From JAOSJT01 sp035362335 (GTDB lineage Bacteria > Bacteroidota > Ignavibacteria > SZUA-365), in NCBI GenBank assembly GCA_035362335.1, contig DAOSDL010000001.1, positions 124,001-188,000 on the forward strand: a stretch of DNA of 64,000 nt. The letters are read 5' to 3'. Numbering within the stretch: position 1 is the first letter of the stretch; every line of letters begins with the position of its first letter. Both the position numbers and the translations under genes were made by a program. Positions 34,883 to 43,738 of the stretch are shown piece by piece. A model generated the notes under the pieces. It had not been told where the DNA came from. It ran no database searches and saw only the letters and a list, made by a program, of their open reading frames with translations.

Positions 34883-35608
34883 CTACCCGCGCGGTCGCGC
34901 GAGCGCGAGGAAGCGTATATCGCGTACGCCATGCTCGTACAAGGCGGCCGCACATTCGCCCATGGTTGCGCCCGTGGTTAGCAGATCGTCCACAATGATC
35001 ATGGGCCGGTCGCGCATTGCGGCCAGCGCGCTGTCGTTTACCATGAACGCCTCCAGCATATTGTTGCGTCGCTCCTCGCGATGCAGACGCGCGGCCGCCT
35101 GCGACAGGGTGTAGCGGCGGCGAAGGAGAATGTCCTCGCGCACGTCCAGTCCCGTTTCCTCGGACAGACCTTCACAGAGCAAGGCGGATTGATTATATCC
35201 GCGCTCGATTTGCTTGATGCGATGCAGGGGAACGGGAAGGAGCAAGGGATCGCCTTCGAGCATGGCCGAGCCGTGCAGTTGTTCGCCGAGCAGGCGGCCG
35301 AGCCAGCGCGCCACCGATTGCATCGACTGGTATTTCATCGCATGAATGCAGGCCTCGAGCACGCCGCCGCTTTCATGCTCGAAGCCCACCAGCATCATGC
35401 GGGCTTCCGATGGAAAGGTCAGCGACTGTATGTGCTCGAGCGAGCGCTCCGCAGTTACGGGCAGAGCGGGCAGTCCCGCAAGGCATTGCGCACACAGCAC
35501 ATCACCCGCGATGATGCGCGTGCCACAGCCCAGGCACACCGGTGGATAGAGTACATCGAGCAGCGCGGTGACGCCACCCTTGATGGTGGAAAGGATGTGT
35601 TGTGGCAT
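34883..35608 (-). CDS. comF: ComF family phosphoribosyltransferase
   Basis: A 241-residue protein. An N-terminal zinc ribbon (Cys25/Cys28 and Cys39/Cys42, in PPVCLGCGT and VLCAQC) precedes a type I PRTase fold with the PRPP motif PMIIVDDLLTTGAT. The conserved LLPVPLHRIKQIERGYNQSA is typical of ComF/GntX proteins, which support DNA uptake or recycling of nucleobases. It lies at the end of the minus-strand run led by metH. Confidence 0.92.
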   Translation of the reverse strand: MPQHILSTIKGGVTALLDVLYPPVCLGCGTRIIAGDVLCAQCLAGLPALPVTAERSLEHIQSLTFPSEARMMLVGFEHESGGVLEACIHAMKYQSMQSVARWLGRLLGEQLHGSAMLEGDPLLLPVPLHRIKQIERGYNQSALLCEGLSEETGLDVREDILLRRRYTLSQAAARLHREERRNNMLEAFMVNDSALAAMRDRPMIIVDDLLTTGATMGECAAALYEHGVRDIRFLALARPRG

Positions 35609-35651
35609 GACGCCTCCCTGACGTCGTGATACAGAACAACGGGTGGAAATT

Positions 35652-35690
35652 CAACCGCCGGCGGGCCAAGTGGCGCGCGCCGGCGGTTGA
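35652..35690 (-). terminator. Hairpin after ispG
   Basis: Arms TCAACCGCCGGCG and CGCCGGCGGTTGA form a perfect 13-bp stem between the ispG stop and the comF start. The T run is poor, so it may be a processing or pausing signal. Confidence 0.4.
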
Positions 35691-35698
35691 TTAACGGA

Positions 35699-36823
35699 TC
35701 AATGCTCGGGGACGAATTTCATTGCTTCTTCGTACACGGCGTCGATGATTTCTTCTTCCTTGAGCCGTCGCACGACTTCGCCCTTGCGATACAGAATGCC
35801 CACGCCCTTGCCGGCGGCAATGCCGATGTCGGCTTCGCTGGCTTCGCCGGGACCGTTCACCACGCAGCCGAGCAGCGCGATTTTCAGCGGCTTTTTCAGG
35901 CCCGCAAGGCGTTCCTCGAGTTCGTTGGTGATTTTGAACAGATCCACTTCGAGGCGTCCGCAGGTGGGGCAGGCGATGATCTCCACATTGCGCGTGGCCA
36001 GGCCCAGCGAGCGCAGGATTTCCTTGCCCACTTCCACTTCCTTCCACGGTTCGTCGGTCAGCGATACACGCACCGTGTCGCCGATGCCCTCGGCCAGCAG
36101 CGTGCCGATACCCACCGCCGATTTGATGGTCCCGATTTTGGCCGTCCCCGCTTCGGTGACGCCGAGATGCAGCGGATAATCGGTGCGCTCGGCCAGGTAG
36201 CGATAGGCCTCGATCATCAAACGGGTGTCGGTGGATTTAACGGAAATGATGACATCGGTAAAGCCGAAATCCTCGCAAATCTCCGCATGGCGCATAGCGC
36301 TTTCGAACAGCGCCTCGGCTGTGGGGTAGCCGTGCTTTTCGAGAATGTCCTCTTCGAGCGAGCCCGAGTTCACGCCGATGCGAATGGGTACGCCGCGCTC
36401 TTTGGCGGCGCGCAGCACTTGATGGATGCGGTCGATGGAGCCGATGTTGCCCGGGTTGATGCGCACTTTGGCCACGCCGGCCGCGACGGCTTCGAGGGCG
36501 AAAATGTGGTTGAAATGAATGTCGGCCACCACCGGTATGGGCGAGCCCTTCACGATGTCGGCCATGGCCGCGGCGGCCTGCTTGTCGTTCACAGTAACGC
36601 GCACGATATCGCAGCCGGCTTCGGCGGCCTTGTGGATTTGCTCCAGCGTCGCTTTCACATCGGCGGTCTTGGACTTGGTCATCGTCTGCACCGAGATGGG
36701 TGCATCGCCACCCACGGCGACGCCGCCAACCAGGACTTTGCGCGTCTTGCGGCGGATGGTTTTGACCTGTGGCGGCTGCCAGACGGGAGCGTTGGGATTT
36801 TGAATGACGGGTATTTCGATCAT
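35699..36823 (-). CDS. ispG: 4-hydroxy-3-methylbut-2-enyl diphosphate synthase
   Basis: A 374-residue enzyme of the MEP isoprenoid pathway, which turns MEcPP into HMBPP using a [4Fe-4S] cluster. Start MIEIPVIQNPNAPVWQP leads to the TIM barrel (VLVGGVAVGGDAPISVQTMT; VRINPGNIGSIDR; IRIGVNSGSLEEDIL). The cluster ligands sit in ACPTCGR and LLGCVVNGPGEA. It is the short, two-domain bacterial form (about 370 residues). It is in a minus-strand run with rhomboid upstream and comF downstream. Confidence 0.95.
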   Translation of the reverse strand: MIEIPVIQNPNAPVWQPPQVKTIRRKTRKVLVGGVAVGGDAPISVQTMTKSKTADVKATLEQIHKAAEAGCDIVRVTVNDKQAAAAMADIVKGSPIPVVADIHFNHIFALEAVAAGVAKVRINPGNIGSIDRIHQVLRAAKERGVPIRIGVNSGSLEEDILEKHGYPTAEALFESAMRHAEICEDFGFTDVIISVKSTDTRLMIEAYRYLAERTDYPLHLGVTEAGTAKIGTIKSAVGIGTLLAEGIGDTVRVSLTDEPWKEVEVGKEILRSLGLATRNVEIIACPTCGRLEVDLFKITNELEERLAGLKKPLKIALLGCVVNGPGEASEADIGIAAGKGVGILYRKGEVVRRLKEEEIIDAVYEEAMKFVPEH

Positions 36824-36863
36824 GCGAATTCTCTGATGAATGGGACCCTGACACAACACGCGA

Positions 36864-36892
36864 GCGCGGCGGGGAATTCCTCGCCGCCGCGC
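36864..36892 (-). terminator. Hairpin after the rhomboid gene
   Basis: GCGCGGCGG (36864-36872) pairs with CCGCCGCGC (36884-36892). It lies between the rhomboid stop and the ispG start and has no T tract. Confidence 0.3.
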
Positions 36893-36905
36893 GTGCCGGG
36901 GTAAA

Positions 36906-37832
36906 TCAGTCCCGTCCCTGATCGGGATGGATGCGGCGGCTGGCTTCGAGAAGAATGCGCTTCTCTTCCTCGGTCAGACTGCCATAGCCCGAGACGCTGA
37001 TTTTGTCCAGAATCTCGTCGATCACTTTTTGCGAAGCACTGCGCTCGTCGAGCGGTGGTTTCGGTGCCGATGAGGAGATGTCGTAGAATGTGGCCTCGCG
37101 GGTTTTGCTTCTGTCCGTGAACATTTCTCCACGCGCCGTGCGGGAATCCACTTTCCGCAGCAAGCGGTCGATCACTCCGCGCGAATCCAGCAGCACCCAC
37201 AACGCGCCCACCAGCGCACCACCCAGATGTGCCATGTGCGCTATGCCCTCCTGCGTGCCCAGCACGCCATTGAACAATTCGAGCACAATGAAGAAGGTGA
37301 TCAAGTACTTGGCGCGAACCGGGACGAAGAAATACAGGAAAATGTAGCGGTTGGGAAACATCATCGCGAAAGCCACCAGCACGCCGTACACGCCACCCGA
37401 AGCACCCACGGTGGGTCCGGTGCTGGTGAATATGGGCGCGATGAACAGATTGGCCAACCCGGCGGCGATGCCCGAAACGAAATAGAAAATCAGGAATTTC
37501 TTCGATCCCCAAAGATTCTCCACCTCCATGCCGAACATCCAGAGCATGAGCATGTTCATGAAAATATGCCCGAGTCCGCCATGCAGAAACATGTAGGTCA
37601 CGAGCTGCCAGATCTGGAAGCCCTCGCCGATCGGATAGAGGTAGAACAGCGTGGCAAACCAGTACCCGATTTCCACGCCCTGAAAGGTGAGTCCACTTTC
37701 CATCACCATCCATTGCACAATGAACATGGCGACGTTCGTGATGAGCAGGTATTTCACCACGGGTGGAAAAAAGCTGAAGCCGCCGAATTGCGGGCGGTAT
37801 TCATCGGTGCGATATGATCTTCCAGGATTCAT
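36906..37832 (-). CDS. Rhomboid family intramembrane serine protease
   Basis: A 308-residue protein with about six membrane spans. Catalytic Ser145 sits in VGASGGVYG and His202 in AHLGGALVG; the first-loop WR-like/HGGLGHIFMNM motif (LHGGLGHI, with His84/Gly) is present. It cuts membrane proteins within the bilayer. A C-terminal cytoplasmic tail of about 70 residues (EATFYDISSSAPKPPLDERS and SLTEEEKRILLEASRRIHPD) carries extra sequence. The substrate is unknown. It is between pgk and ispG. Confidence 0.92.
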   Translation of the reverse strand: MNPGRSYRTDEYRPQFGGFSFFPPVVKYLLITNVAMFIVQWMVMESGLTFQGVEIGYWFATLFYLYPIGEGFQIWQLVTYMFLHGGLGHIFMNMLMLWMFGMEVENLWGSKKFLIFYFVSGIAAGLANLFIAPIFTSTGPTVGASGGVYGVLVAFAMMFPNRYIFLYFFVPVRAKYLITFFIVLELFNGVLGTQEGIAHMAHLGGALVGALWVLLDSRGVIDRLLRKVDSRTARGEMFTDRSKTREATFYDISSSAPKPPLDERSASQKVIDEILDKISVSGYGSLTEEEKRILLEASRRIHPDQGRD

Positions 37833-37851
37833 GCCAATCCGTTGCGTTGAT

Positions 37852-37874
37852 GCGGAGCGGGGAGACCGCTCCGC
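37852..37874 (-). terminator. Hairpin after pgk
   Basis: GCGGAGCGG and CCGCTCCGC form a 9-bp stem with a five-base loop between pgk and the rhomboid gene. No T tract follows. Confidence 0.3.
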
Positions 37875-37879
37875 CGTGA

Positions 37880-39079
37880 TTACTGTTTATCCGTCAAAGC
37901 CAGCACACCGGGGAGTTCCTTGCCCTCGAGAAATTCAAGGGAAGCACCACCACCGGTGGAGACATGCGAAACCTGATCCTCCAACCCCGCCTGCGCGATG
38001 GCCGCGGCGGAGTCGCCACCGCCGATCACCGTCGTCGCGCCCTCGTTTGTGGCATCCACCATCGCGTGTGCCACGGCGAGCGTGCCTTTGGCGAAGTTGG
38101 GCATTTCAAACACGCCCATGGGGCCATTCCACACCACCGTGCGCGATGCCTTGATATGACGCGCGAACAGTGCAATGGTTTCAGGACCAATGTCCAGCCC
38201 CATCATATCGGCGGGAATGCCGTCCACGGAAACCACACGCTGCTCGGCGTCGTCGGCGAAGCGATCCGCCACAACGGTGTCCACAGGCAGCAGCAAGGTC
38301 TTGCCGCGTTCCTCGGCATCGCGGAGGATATTTGCCGCGAGTTCGAGCTTGTCCTCTTCGAGCAGCGAGCTGCCGATCTCCAGCCCTTTCGCCTTCAGAA
38401 AGGTGAACATCATGCCGCCGCCGATCAACAAAGTATCGACTTTTTCCATCAGATTCTGGATCACATCGATTTTGCCCGAAATTTTTGCCCCGCCGAGTAT
38501 GGCGGTGTAAGGCCGCGCGGGATGGCCCACGGCCTTGCCGAGATAGTCGATCTCCTTTTGCATGAGCAAGCCGGCGACTGCCGGCGACAGCAGCCGCGCC
38601 ACGCCCTCGGTGGAGGCATGAGCGCGATGCGCCGAGCCGAAGGCGTCGTTTACGTATACATCGCCCAGGCGCGCAAGCTGCGCGGCGAATGCGGGATCGT
38701 TGGCTTCCTCTTCGGCATGGAAACGGACATTCTCCAGCAACAGCACATCGCCCGGTTGCATGGCGGCAACCAGCGCCTCGGTGTCGGCGCCGATGCACGC
38801 GGGAGCGAAGCCCACGGGACGGCCGAGCAATTCGGCCAGACGCAGGGCCACGGGGCGTAGGCTGAATTCGGGATTGGGCTTGCCCTTGGGGCGGCCGAGA
38901 TGGCTCATGAGTACAACTTTCGCCCCGCGCTCCACCATGTGGCGGATGCTCGGCAAGGAGGCCACAATGCGCGTGTCGTCGCTGATGCTCCCGTCCTTGT
39001 CGAAGGGAACATTGAAATCCACTCTGGTGAGCGCGCGTTTGTCGTGCAAATCAATGTCAGTGATGCTCAGCTTGTTCAT
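37880..39079 (-). CDS. pgk: Phosphoglycerate kinase
   Basis: A 399-residue glycolytic enzyme that moves phosphate from 1,3-bisphosphoglycerate to ADP. N-terminal substrate site: LTRVDFNVPFDKDGSISDDT and KVVLMSHLGRPKGKPN. The nucleotide site includes ILGGAKISGKI, VVWNGPMGVFE and TTVIGGGDSAAA. Length is normal. It lies 104 bp after gap, so the two glycolytic genes are probably co-expressed. Confidence 0.97.
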   Translation of the reverse strand: MNKLSITDIDLHDKRALTRVDFNVPFDKDGSISDDTRIVASLPSIRHMVERGAKVVLMSHLGRPKGKPNPEFSLRPVALRLAELLGRPVGFAPACIGADTEALVAAMQPGDVLLLENVRFHAEEEANDPAFAAQLARLGDVYVNDAFGSAHRAHASTEGVARLLSPAVAGLLMQKEIDYLGKAVGHPARPYTAILGGAKISGKIDVIQNLMEKVDTLLIGGGMMFTFLKAKGLEIGSSLLEEDKLELAANILRDAEERGKTLLLPVDTVVADRFADDAEQRVVSVDGIPADMMGLDIGPETIALFARHIKASRTVVWNGPMGVFEMPNFAKGTLAVAHAMVDATNEGATTVIGGGDSAAAIAQAGLEDQVSHVSTGGGASLEFLEGKELPGVLALTDKQ

Positions 39080-39133
39080 CTTGTGCTACTCCGCATGCTT
39101 CGGTTCTGGGAAATGGGTATGTCGAAAACAAGA

Positions 39134-39163
39134 AGTGACCCACGGACAGGGCCGCGGGTCACT
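39134..39163 (-). terminator. Hairpin after gap
   Basis: AGTGACCC pairs with GGGTCACT, followed on the minus strand by a T-rich TTCTTGTTTTCG. It may limit read-through into pgk. Confidence 0.4.
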
Positions 39164-39182
39164 GTCCACAGTGCTCGAACAC

Positions 39183-40172
39183 TCAACCGACGAGCTTCTT
39201 GACGAGGTCGACCACGCGGCAGGAGTACCCGTACTCGTTGTCGTACCAGCCGATGACTTTCACGAGATTGCCATTGACCATTGTCGATGGCGCATCGAAA
39301 ATGCAGGAGTGCGGATTGCCGATGATATCGCTCGAAACGATTTCGTCCTCGGTGTATTCCAGCACGCCCTTCATGGCGCCATCCGCGGCGGCCTTCATGG
39401 CGGCGTTCACTTCCTCGATGGTCACCTCGCGGCGCAGCGTGGCCACGAAATCAGTGATCGAACCGTCGGGCGTGGGTACGCGCAGCGAAAAGCCGTCGAG
39501 TTTGCCCTTCAATTCGGGAATCACCTTGCCCACGGTGCGCGCGGCGCCGGTGGTGGTGGGAATGATGTTGGTAGCGGCGGCACGGGCGCGGCGTAAATCC
39601 TTGTGCGGCAAGTCCAGCAAACGCTGATCGTTGGTGTAGCTGTGCACCGTCGTCATGAAACCCTTTTCCACGCCGAAAGTGTCGTTGAGCACCTTGACCA
39701 TGGGCGCAAGACAGTTGGTGGTGCAGGAGGCATTGGACACGATTTTTTCCTCGCCCGTGAGCACGGCGTCGTTCACGCCCAGCACCACGGTGGCGTCGAT
39801 CTCATCCTTGGCGGGCACGGTCAGTACAACGCGCTTCGCGCCATTGTTCAAATGATTCGAGAGCACTTCGCGGGTGAGGAAAATGCCGGTGGATTCGATG
39901 ACCACATCCACACCGGTCCAATCCAGTTTGGAGGGATCACGTTCGGCGGTGATTTTCAGGCGGTCGCCATTGATGATGAGATCCGTGCCGTCGACGTCGA
40001 CGGTGCCCTTGAAACGTCCATGCACCGAGTCGTACTTGAGCAAATGTGCGAGTGTCTTCGCATCAGTAAGGTCGTTGATGGAAACGAAGTCGAAACCGCC
40101 GACTTCCAGTGCACGCCGAAACACCAGGCGCCCGATACGTCCAAACCCATTGATGCCTACCTTGATAGCCAT
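39183..40172 (-). CDS. gap: Glyceraldehyde-3-phosphate dehydrogenase
   Basis: A 329-residue enzyme. The start MAIKVGINGFGRIGRLVFRR is the family's NAD-binding loop. Catalytic Cys150 is in SNASCTTNCLAP and the following His in TVHSYTNDQ. Asp34 in SINDLTDAK suggests NAD rather than NADP use. The WYDNEYGYSCRVVDLV end is typical. A promoter is seen just upstream. It lies between the LCP gene and pgk. Confidence 0.97.
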   Translation of the reverse strand: MAIKVGINGFGRIGRLVFRRALEVGGFDFVSINDLTDAKTLAHLLKYDSVHGRFKGTVDVDGTDLIINGDRLKITAERDPSKLDWTGVDVVIESTGIFLTREVLSNHLNNGAKRVVLTVPAKDEIDATVVLGVNDAVLTGEEKIVSNASCTTNCLAPMVKVLNDTFGVEKGFMTTVHSYTNDQRLLDLPHKDLRRARAAATNIIPTTTGAARTVGKVIPELKGKLDGFSLRVPTPDGSITDFVATLRREVTIEEVNAAMKAAADGAMKGVLEYTEDEIVSSDIIGNPHSCIFDAPSTMVNGNLVKVIGWYDNEYGYSCRVVDLVKKLVG

Positions 40173-40228
40173 GGTATCTTCCCGTAGTGATGTGAACACG
40201 TGAATACTGCGTTGCTTGCTATGCCCGA

Positions 40229-40257
40229 AAACTAGGGCGATGCTGGAATAAATCCAA
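40229..40257 (-). promoter_or_regulatory. gap promoter
   Basis: On the minus strand TTGGAT, exactly 17 bp, TAGTTT, with about 50 nt of leader to the start at 40172. Confidence 0.5.
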
Positions 40258-40293
40258 CTTCAGCACAACCAGCGGCCGGGCATGTTCGTTCCG

Positions 40294-41646
40294 TTACTCG
40301 TTTTCGCGGCGCAGTAAAATGTCCTCTGCCTCGCGCGATGCGAGCACACGGCGGGCTTCATCGTTTTTCCCCACTTTGCGATAAGCCTGCTCGAGCATGA
40401 GCATCATGCTGTCACGAATGGGAGTGCGTACCGCGCGGTCCGGAATCTGCAACCAGGCGCGCTGCTCCACCAGGCGGTTGAGGCGGTGGATGACCTGGCC
40501 GGGCCGGGCGGAATCCGCCCGCGCAAGCCGGCTGACCTTGCGCAAATAGTTCGCAACGTCGCGCGTGGGCATCGCATTCTCACCCAGGGAGCGCTCGACC
40601 TTTTGCAGCGTGTGGTCGATGGTGGCCGAGTCGGCCATCATTTCCTTGAGGCGAATGTTGTACTGCGGCGGCAGGCGCAGGCGCACCGCGTCGTGCCGGT
40701 GATGGGGGAAGCCCTTTTCCTTGAGCGCGTACAGCAAGCCCAGACAGAACTCCCTGTCGAGATTGGTGGTGACAAAATTCAGGCCGGCCGACACAATGAC
40801 GTCGCCCGTTGCGCCGGTGAGCAGCGCGAATTTGTCGATGAGATTCTGGCGGAGAAACAGCGCCTGATTGTGCGCGCGCTGAATGTCGCCGCCGGCGAGC
40901 ATTTTGCGCGTGCGCAGGAATTGCAGCGTCTTACCGGGATCTTTGTACCCGAGGATTTCCAGTATGCCCATGGCCTGGCTGAAGCCCACCTCGATGTAGT
41001 ACTTCACCGTTCCCCGCTTGGTGATCTCGCCGATCTTTTGCATCAGGCGGTTGTTGCCCGGGAGCTTCGCGTTGGCGATGATATTGAACGAGGTGGTGTC
41101 GGGGTAGCCGAGATCACAGTACGTGTCGCGTGGCACCGACATGATTTCCACCACACCGGAATCCGGATTTACCGTAACAAGATGCAGCGCATCGGCGCGC
41201 GCGTCGCGCACGGAGAGGCGCGAGTCGATACCGATGATCAGCACGTTGATGCGGCGTCCGCCAATGGGCGGCATTTTCGACAGCGTGGTGAGCTGCGCGT
41301 GCAGGGCGGAATCCTCCTGCATCGGCCGCAGAGGCATGCGCGAACGCCTGTCGCCACTGAGCCGCTCGGCGTCGGATTGCATGGTGTCCTGCCCGCCTTC
41401 GTCCACGGCGGTGCTGCGTACTTTCTCGGCGGCCTCGCGCAGCTTGTCCTCCTCCGCCCAGAAATACAGGTCGTCCGAGGTGGATTTGACCACGCCCAGC
41501 AGCGACTTCGCCGCCGAGGCGGGACCGGGGAGCCCGGGGAACATGGCGGAAAGAAACCACCACCCGACGAGAATGATGACGAACCAGAGAAGCCCGCGAC
41601 CTGTTGCCGCGAGCAGACGAGGGAACCATCCCTTCGAGCGTGCCAC
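40294..41646 (-). CDS. LytR-CpsA-Psr (LCP) family protein
   Basis: A 450-residue protein with a GTG start. A single membrane span (LLWFVIILVGWWFLSAMFPG) anchors an extracytoplasmic domain. The LCP core is clear: RRINVLIIGIDSRLSVRDAR, DALHLVTVNPDSGVVEIMSV PRDTYCDL, and MQKIGEITKRGTVKYYIEVG. LCP enzymes transfer lipid-linked glycans to peptidoglycan or other acceptors; the conserved Asp/Arg residues here are in GIDSR, RADALH and PRDTY. The C-terminal third (TPR-like helices) is not typical of LCP. It is 32 bp after metH. Confidence 0.85.
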   Translation of the reverse strand: MARSKGWFPRLLAATGRGLLWFVIILVGWWFLSAMFPGLPGPASAAKSLLGVVKSTSDDLYFWAEEDKLREAAEKVRSTAVDEGGQDTMQSDAERLSGDRRSRMPLRPMQEDSALHAQLTTLSKMPPIGGRRINVLIIGIDSRLSVRDARADALHLVTVNPDSGVVEIMSVPRDTYCDLGYPDTTSFNIIANAKLPGNNRLMQKIGEITKRGTVKYYIEVGFSQAMGILEILGYKDPGKTLQFLRTRKMLAGGDIQRAHNQALFLRQNLIDKFALLTGATGDVIVSAGLNFVTTNLDREFCLGLLYALKEKGFPHHRHDAVRLRLPPQYNIRLKEMMADSATIDHTLQKVERSLGENAMPTRDVANYLRKVSRLARADSARPGQVIHRLNRLVEQRAWLQIPDRAVRTPIRDSMMLMLEQAYRKVGKNDEARRVLASREAEDILLRRENE

Positions 41647-41678
41647 GTTATTGTCCGTACCTTTACGCGCCAGGCGCG

Positions 41679-43523
41679 TTACTCTTTGACGTTGAAATAT
41701 TTCGCTTCCGCGTGATGCACGATGATCGCGCTGGTGCTTTGTTCGGGAACGAGCTGAAATTCCTCGGTGAGCGACACGCCGATGCGCTCGGGACGAAGCA
41801 GCGTGAACAACTGCCTGTGGTCCTCAAGATTCGGACAGGCCGGATAGCCGAAGGAATAGCGCGAACCCTGATAGCCCTGCGAGAACAGCCGTTTGATGTC
41901 CGGCGCGTCCTGTGCCGCGATGCCCAACTCCGTCCGTATCTGGCGATGCCAGTACTCGGCGAGGGCCTCGGCGCATTCGACAGTCATACCGTGGACGTAC
42001 AGGTACTCCTGGTAACGATCGGCGCGGAACAACTCCGCCGTGTATTCACTGGCGAAAGCGCCCATGGTCACCAGATGGAAAGCGCAGACGTCCACCTCGT
42101 CATCGTCCGCCGCGCGGAAGAAATCCGCAATGCAAAGATAACGATCTCCATTCTGTCGAGGAAAGGCGAAGCGCTGCCATTCTTCCAATTCCTCACGTCG
42201 ATAGGACGAGCGGGGCCAGCGGGCGTGCAACTGCTCCTCGGCGAGGTCACGCGGCCGGTACACCACCAATTCATTGCCATCGGCGGAACAGGGGAAGTAG
42301 CCGTACACCACGGACGGCCGCAGCACGCGCTCGCGCTTCAGCCGCAACTTGAGTTCCTCGAACATAGGGAGGATGGTCTCGCGCAGTTCCCGCTCCTGTT
42401 CCTCGGCGCTGCGTTTGCCGCGCCGGAATTGCCACTGCCCGCGAAACAGCGCGGCCTCGTTGATGTACCGGTACACATGTTCCAATGCGATGTCGGTGAC
42501 GGTAAGTGAACCGAGAAAGGGCGGCGTCGGTACGGGCGCGTCGCGCCGCACGGAACTGCGCACTTCCCAGGCGGGGCGTCCTTCGCGTGTCGCCACTATG
42601 TCCGGCGGATGATCCGCAACATGTTCCTGCCGCGATCGCAGATGCAGCGCGCTTTCCATGGATGCGCCGCCCGGAGCGTCGTCGGGCAGGTCGCCTTCGG
42701 GTGTGCCTGCAGCGACAGGCCCGTCGCCATTGCCGCTGTCCATTGCCGGGTCCGCAGACGCGAGCACGCCCATGGCGACATCCTCCATGAAGCGCAGGCC
42801 GTCGAAGGCGTCGCGCGCATACCGCAGCGGCGCCTCGTACACGGCGCGGAGGTCCTGGTCCACATAGCGGCGTGTGAGTGCTGCGCCGCCAAGGATGACG
42901 GGAATGCGCAAGCCGCGCCGCTGCATGAGTTCGAGATTTTCCTTCATCACCACGGTGGACTTCACCAGCAGGCCGCTCATGCCGAGGGCGTCGGCGTGAT
43001 GCTCCTGCACGGCTGCGAGCATGCTTTCGATGGGCACCTTGATGCCGAGATTGATGACGCGATAGCCATTGTTGGTGAGAATGATGTCCACGAGATTTTT
43101 CCCGATATCATGCACATCGCCCTTCACCGTGGCAAGCACGATGGTGCCGCGGGTTGAGCCCTCCACACGTTCCATCAATGGTTCCAGATACGCGACAGCG
43201 GCCTTCATGGTCTCGGCGGCTTGCAGTACGAAGGGAAGCTGCATCTGCCCGCTGCCAAACAGCTCGCCCACGGTTTTCATACCGTCGAGCAGAATGGTAT
43301 TGATGATGTCGAGCGGAGCCCATTGCCTGAGCGCCTCCGCGAGATCGTCGTGCAGCCCGATAGCGTCGCCGTCGATGATGCGCTGAGCAAGCCGTTGCTC
43401 CACAGGGAGTGCGGCGCGGGCATCGGCATCGATGCGATCCGCGGGCAGCGCGTCGGAGTAGTGGGCCATGAACGCCGCGAGCGGGTCGTACGTACAGTTG
43501 CGCAATGTGGGATCGTGGGTCAT
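41679..43523 (-). CDS. metH: MetH C-terminal part: cobalamin-binding and activation domains
   Basis: A 614-residue protein that covers only the cap, B12-binding and AdoMet-activation modules of cobalamin-dependent methionine synthase. Cap: LAQRIIDGDAIGLHDDLAEA and VGELFGSGQMQLPFVLQAAE. B12 domain: VKGDVHDIGKNLVDIILTNN with the DxHxxG motif and lower-ligand His138. Activation domain: RYSFGYPACPNLEDHRQLF and IIVHHAEAKYF at the end. About 70 residues between (DPAMDSGNGDGPVAAGTPEG onward) are low-complexity. The homocysteine- and folate-binding halves are absent, so a partner must be encoded elsewhere. The gene is divergent from the Rrf2 gene. Confidence 0.93.
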   Translation of the reverse strand: MTHDPTLRNCTYDPLAAFMAHYSDALPADRIDADARAALPVEQRLAQRIIDGDAIGLHDDLAEALRQWAPLDIINTILLDGMKTVGELFGSGQMQLPFVLQAAETMKAAVAYLEPLMERVEGSTRGTIVLATVKGDVHDIGKNLVDIILTNNGYRVINLGIKVPIESMLAAVQEHHADALGMSGLLVKSTVVMKENLELMQRRGLRIPVILGGAALTRRYVDQDLRAVYEAPLRYARDAFDGLRFMEDVAMGVLASADPAMDSGNGDGPVAAGTPEGDLPDDAPGGASMESALHLRSRQEHVADHPPDIVATREGRPAWEVRSSVRRDAPVPTPPFLGSLTVTDIALEHVYRYINEAALFRGQWQFRRGKRSAEEQERELRETILPMFEELKLRLKRERVLRPSVVYGYFPCSADGNELVVYRPRDLAEEQLHARWPRSSYRREELEEWQRFAFPRQNGDRYLCIADFFRAADDDEVDVCAFHLVTMGAFASEYTAELFRADRYQEYLYVHGMTVECAEALAEYWHRQIRTELGIAAQDAPDIKRLFSQGYQGSRYSFGYPACPNLEDHRQLFTLLRPERIGVSLTEEFQLVPEQSTSAIIVHHAEAKYFNVKE

Positions 43524-43556
43524 GCGTGGCTCCAGGGGAATTCCATATCTGAAACA

Positions 43557-43585
43557 ATTCTACGAGGATTGGTGTTATGCAGCAA
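43557..43585 (-). promoter_or_regulatory. metH promoter
   Basis: On the minus strand TTGCTG, exactly 17 bp, TAGAAT, with about 27 nt of leader. It shares the intergenic region with the rrf2-type gene. Confidence 0.5.
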
Positions 43586-43649
43586 TCCCGAGTCTTCGTG
43601 CATCGGTGTGCGTCCAAAGAAAAAAAATCGCAGGAAGGGTCTCAACCTC

Positions 43650-43678
43650 TTGACAAAGAGTTAAAAACCCCTTACATT
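43650..43678 (+). promoter_or_regulatory. Promoter of the Rrf2-family gene
   Basis: TTGACA, exactly 17 bp, TACATT: a perfect -35 and the most common -10 of the window. The leader is about 55 nt. Confidence 0.65.
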
Positions 43679-43738
43679 TTTTTCCATAAGGTAATCAAAT
43701 CTTTTTTTACTATTCACCACTTTCAAGGAGTATCCATC

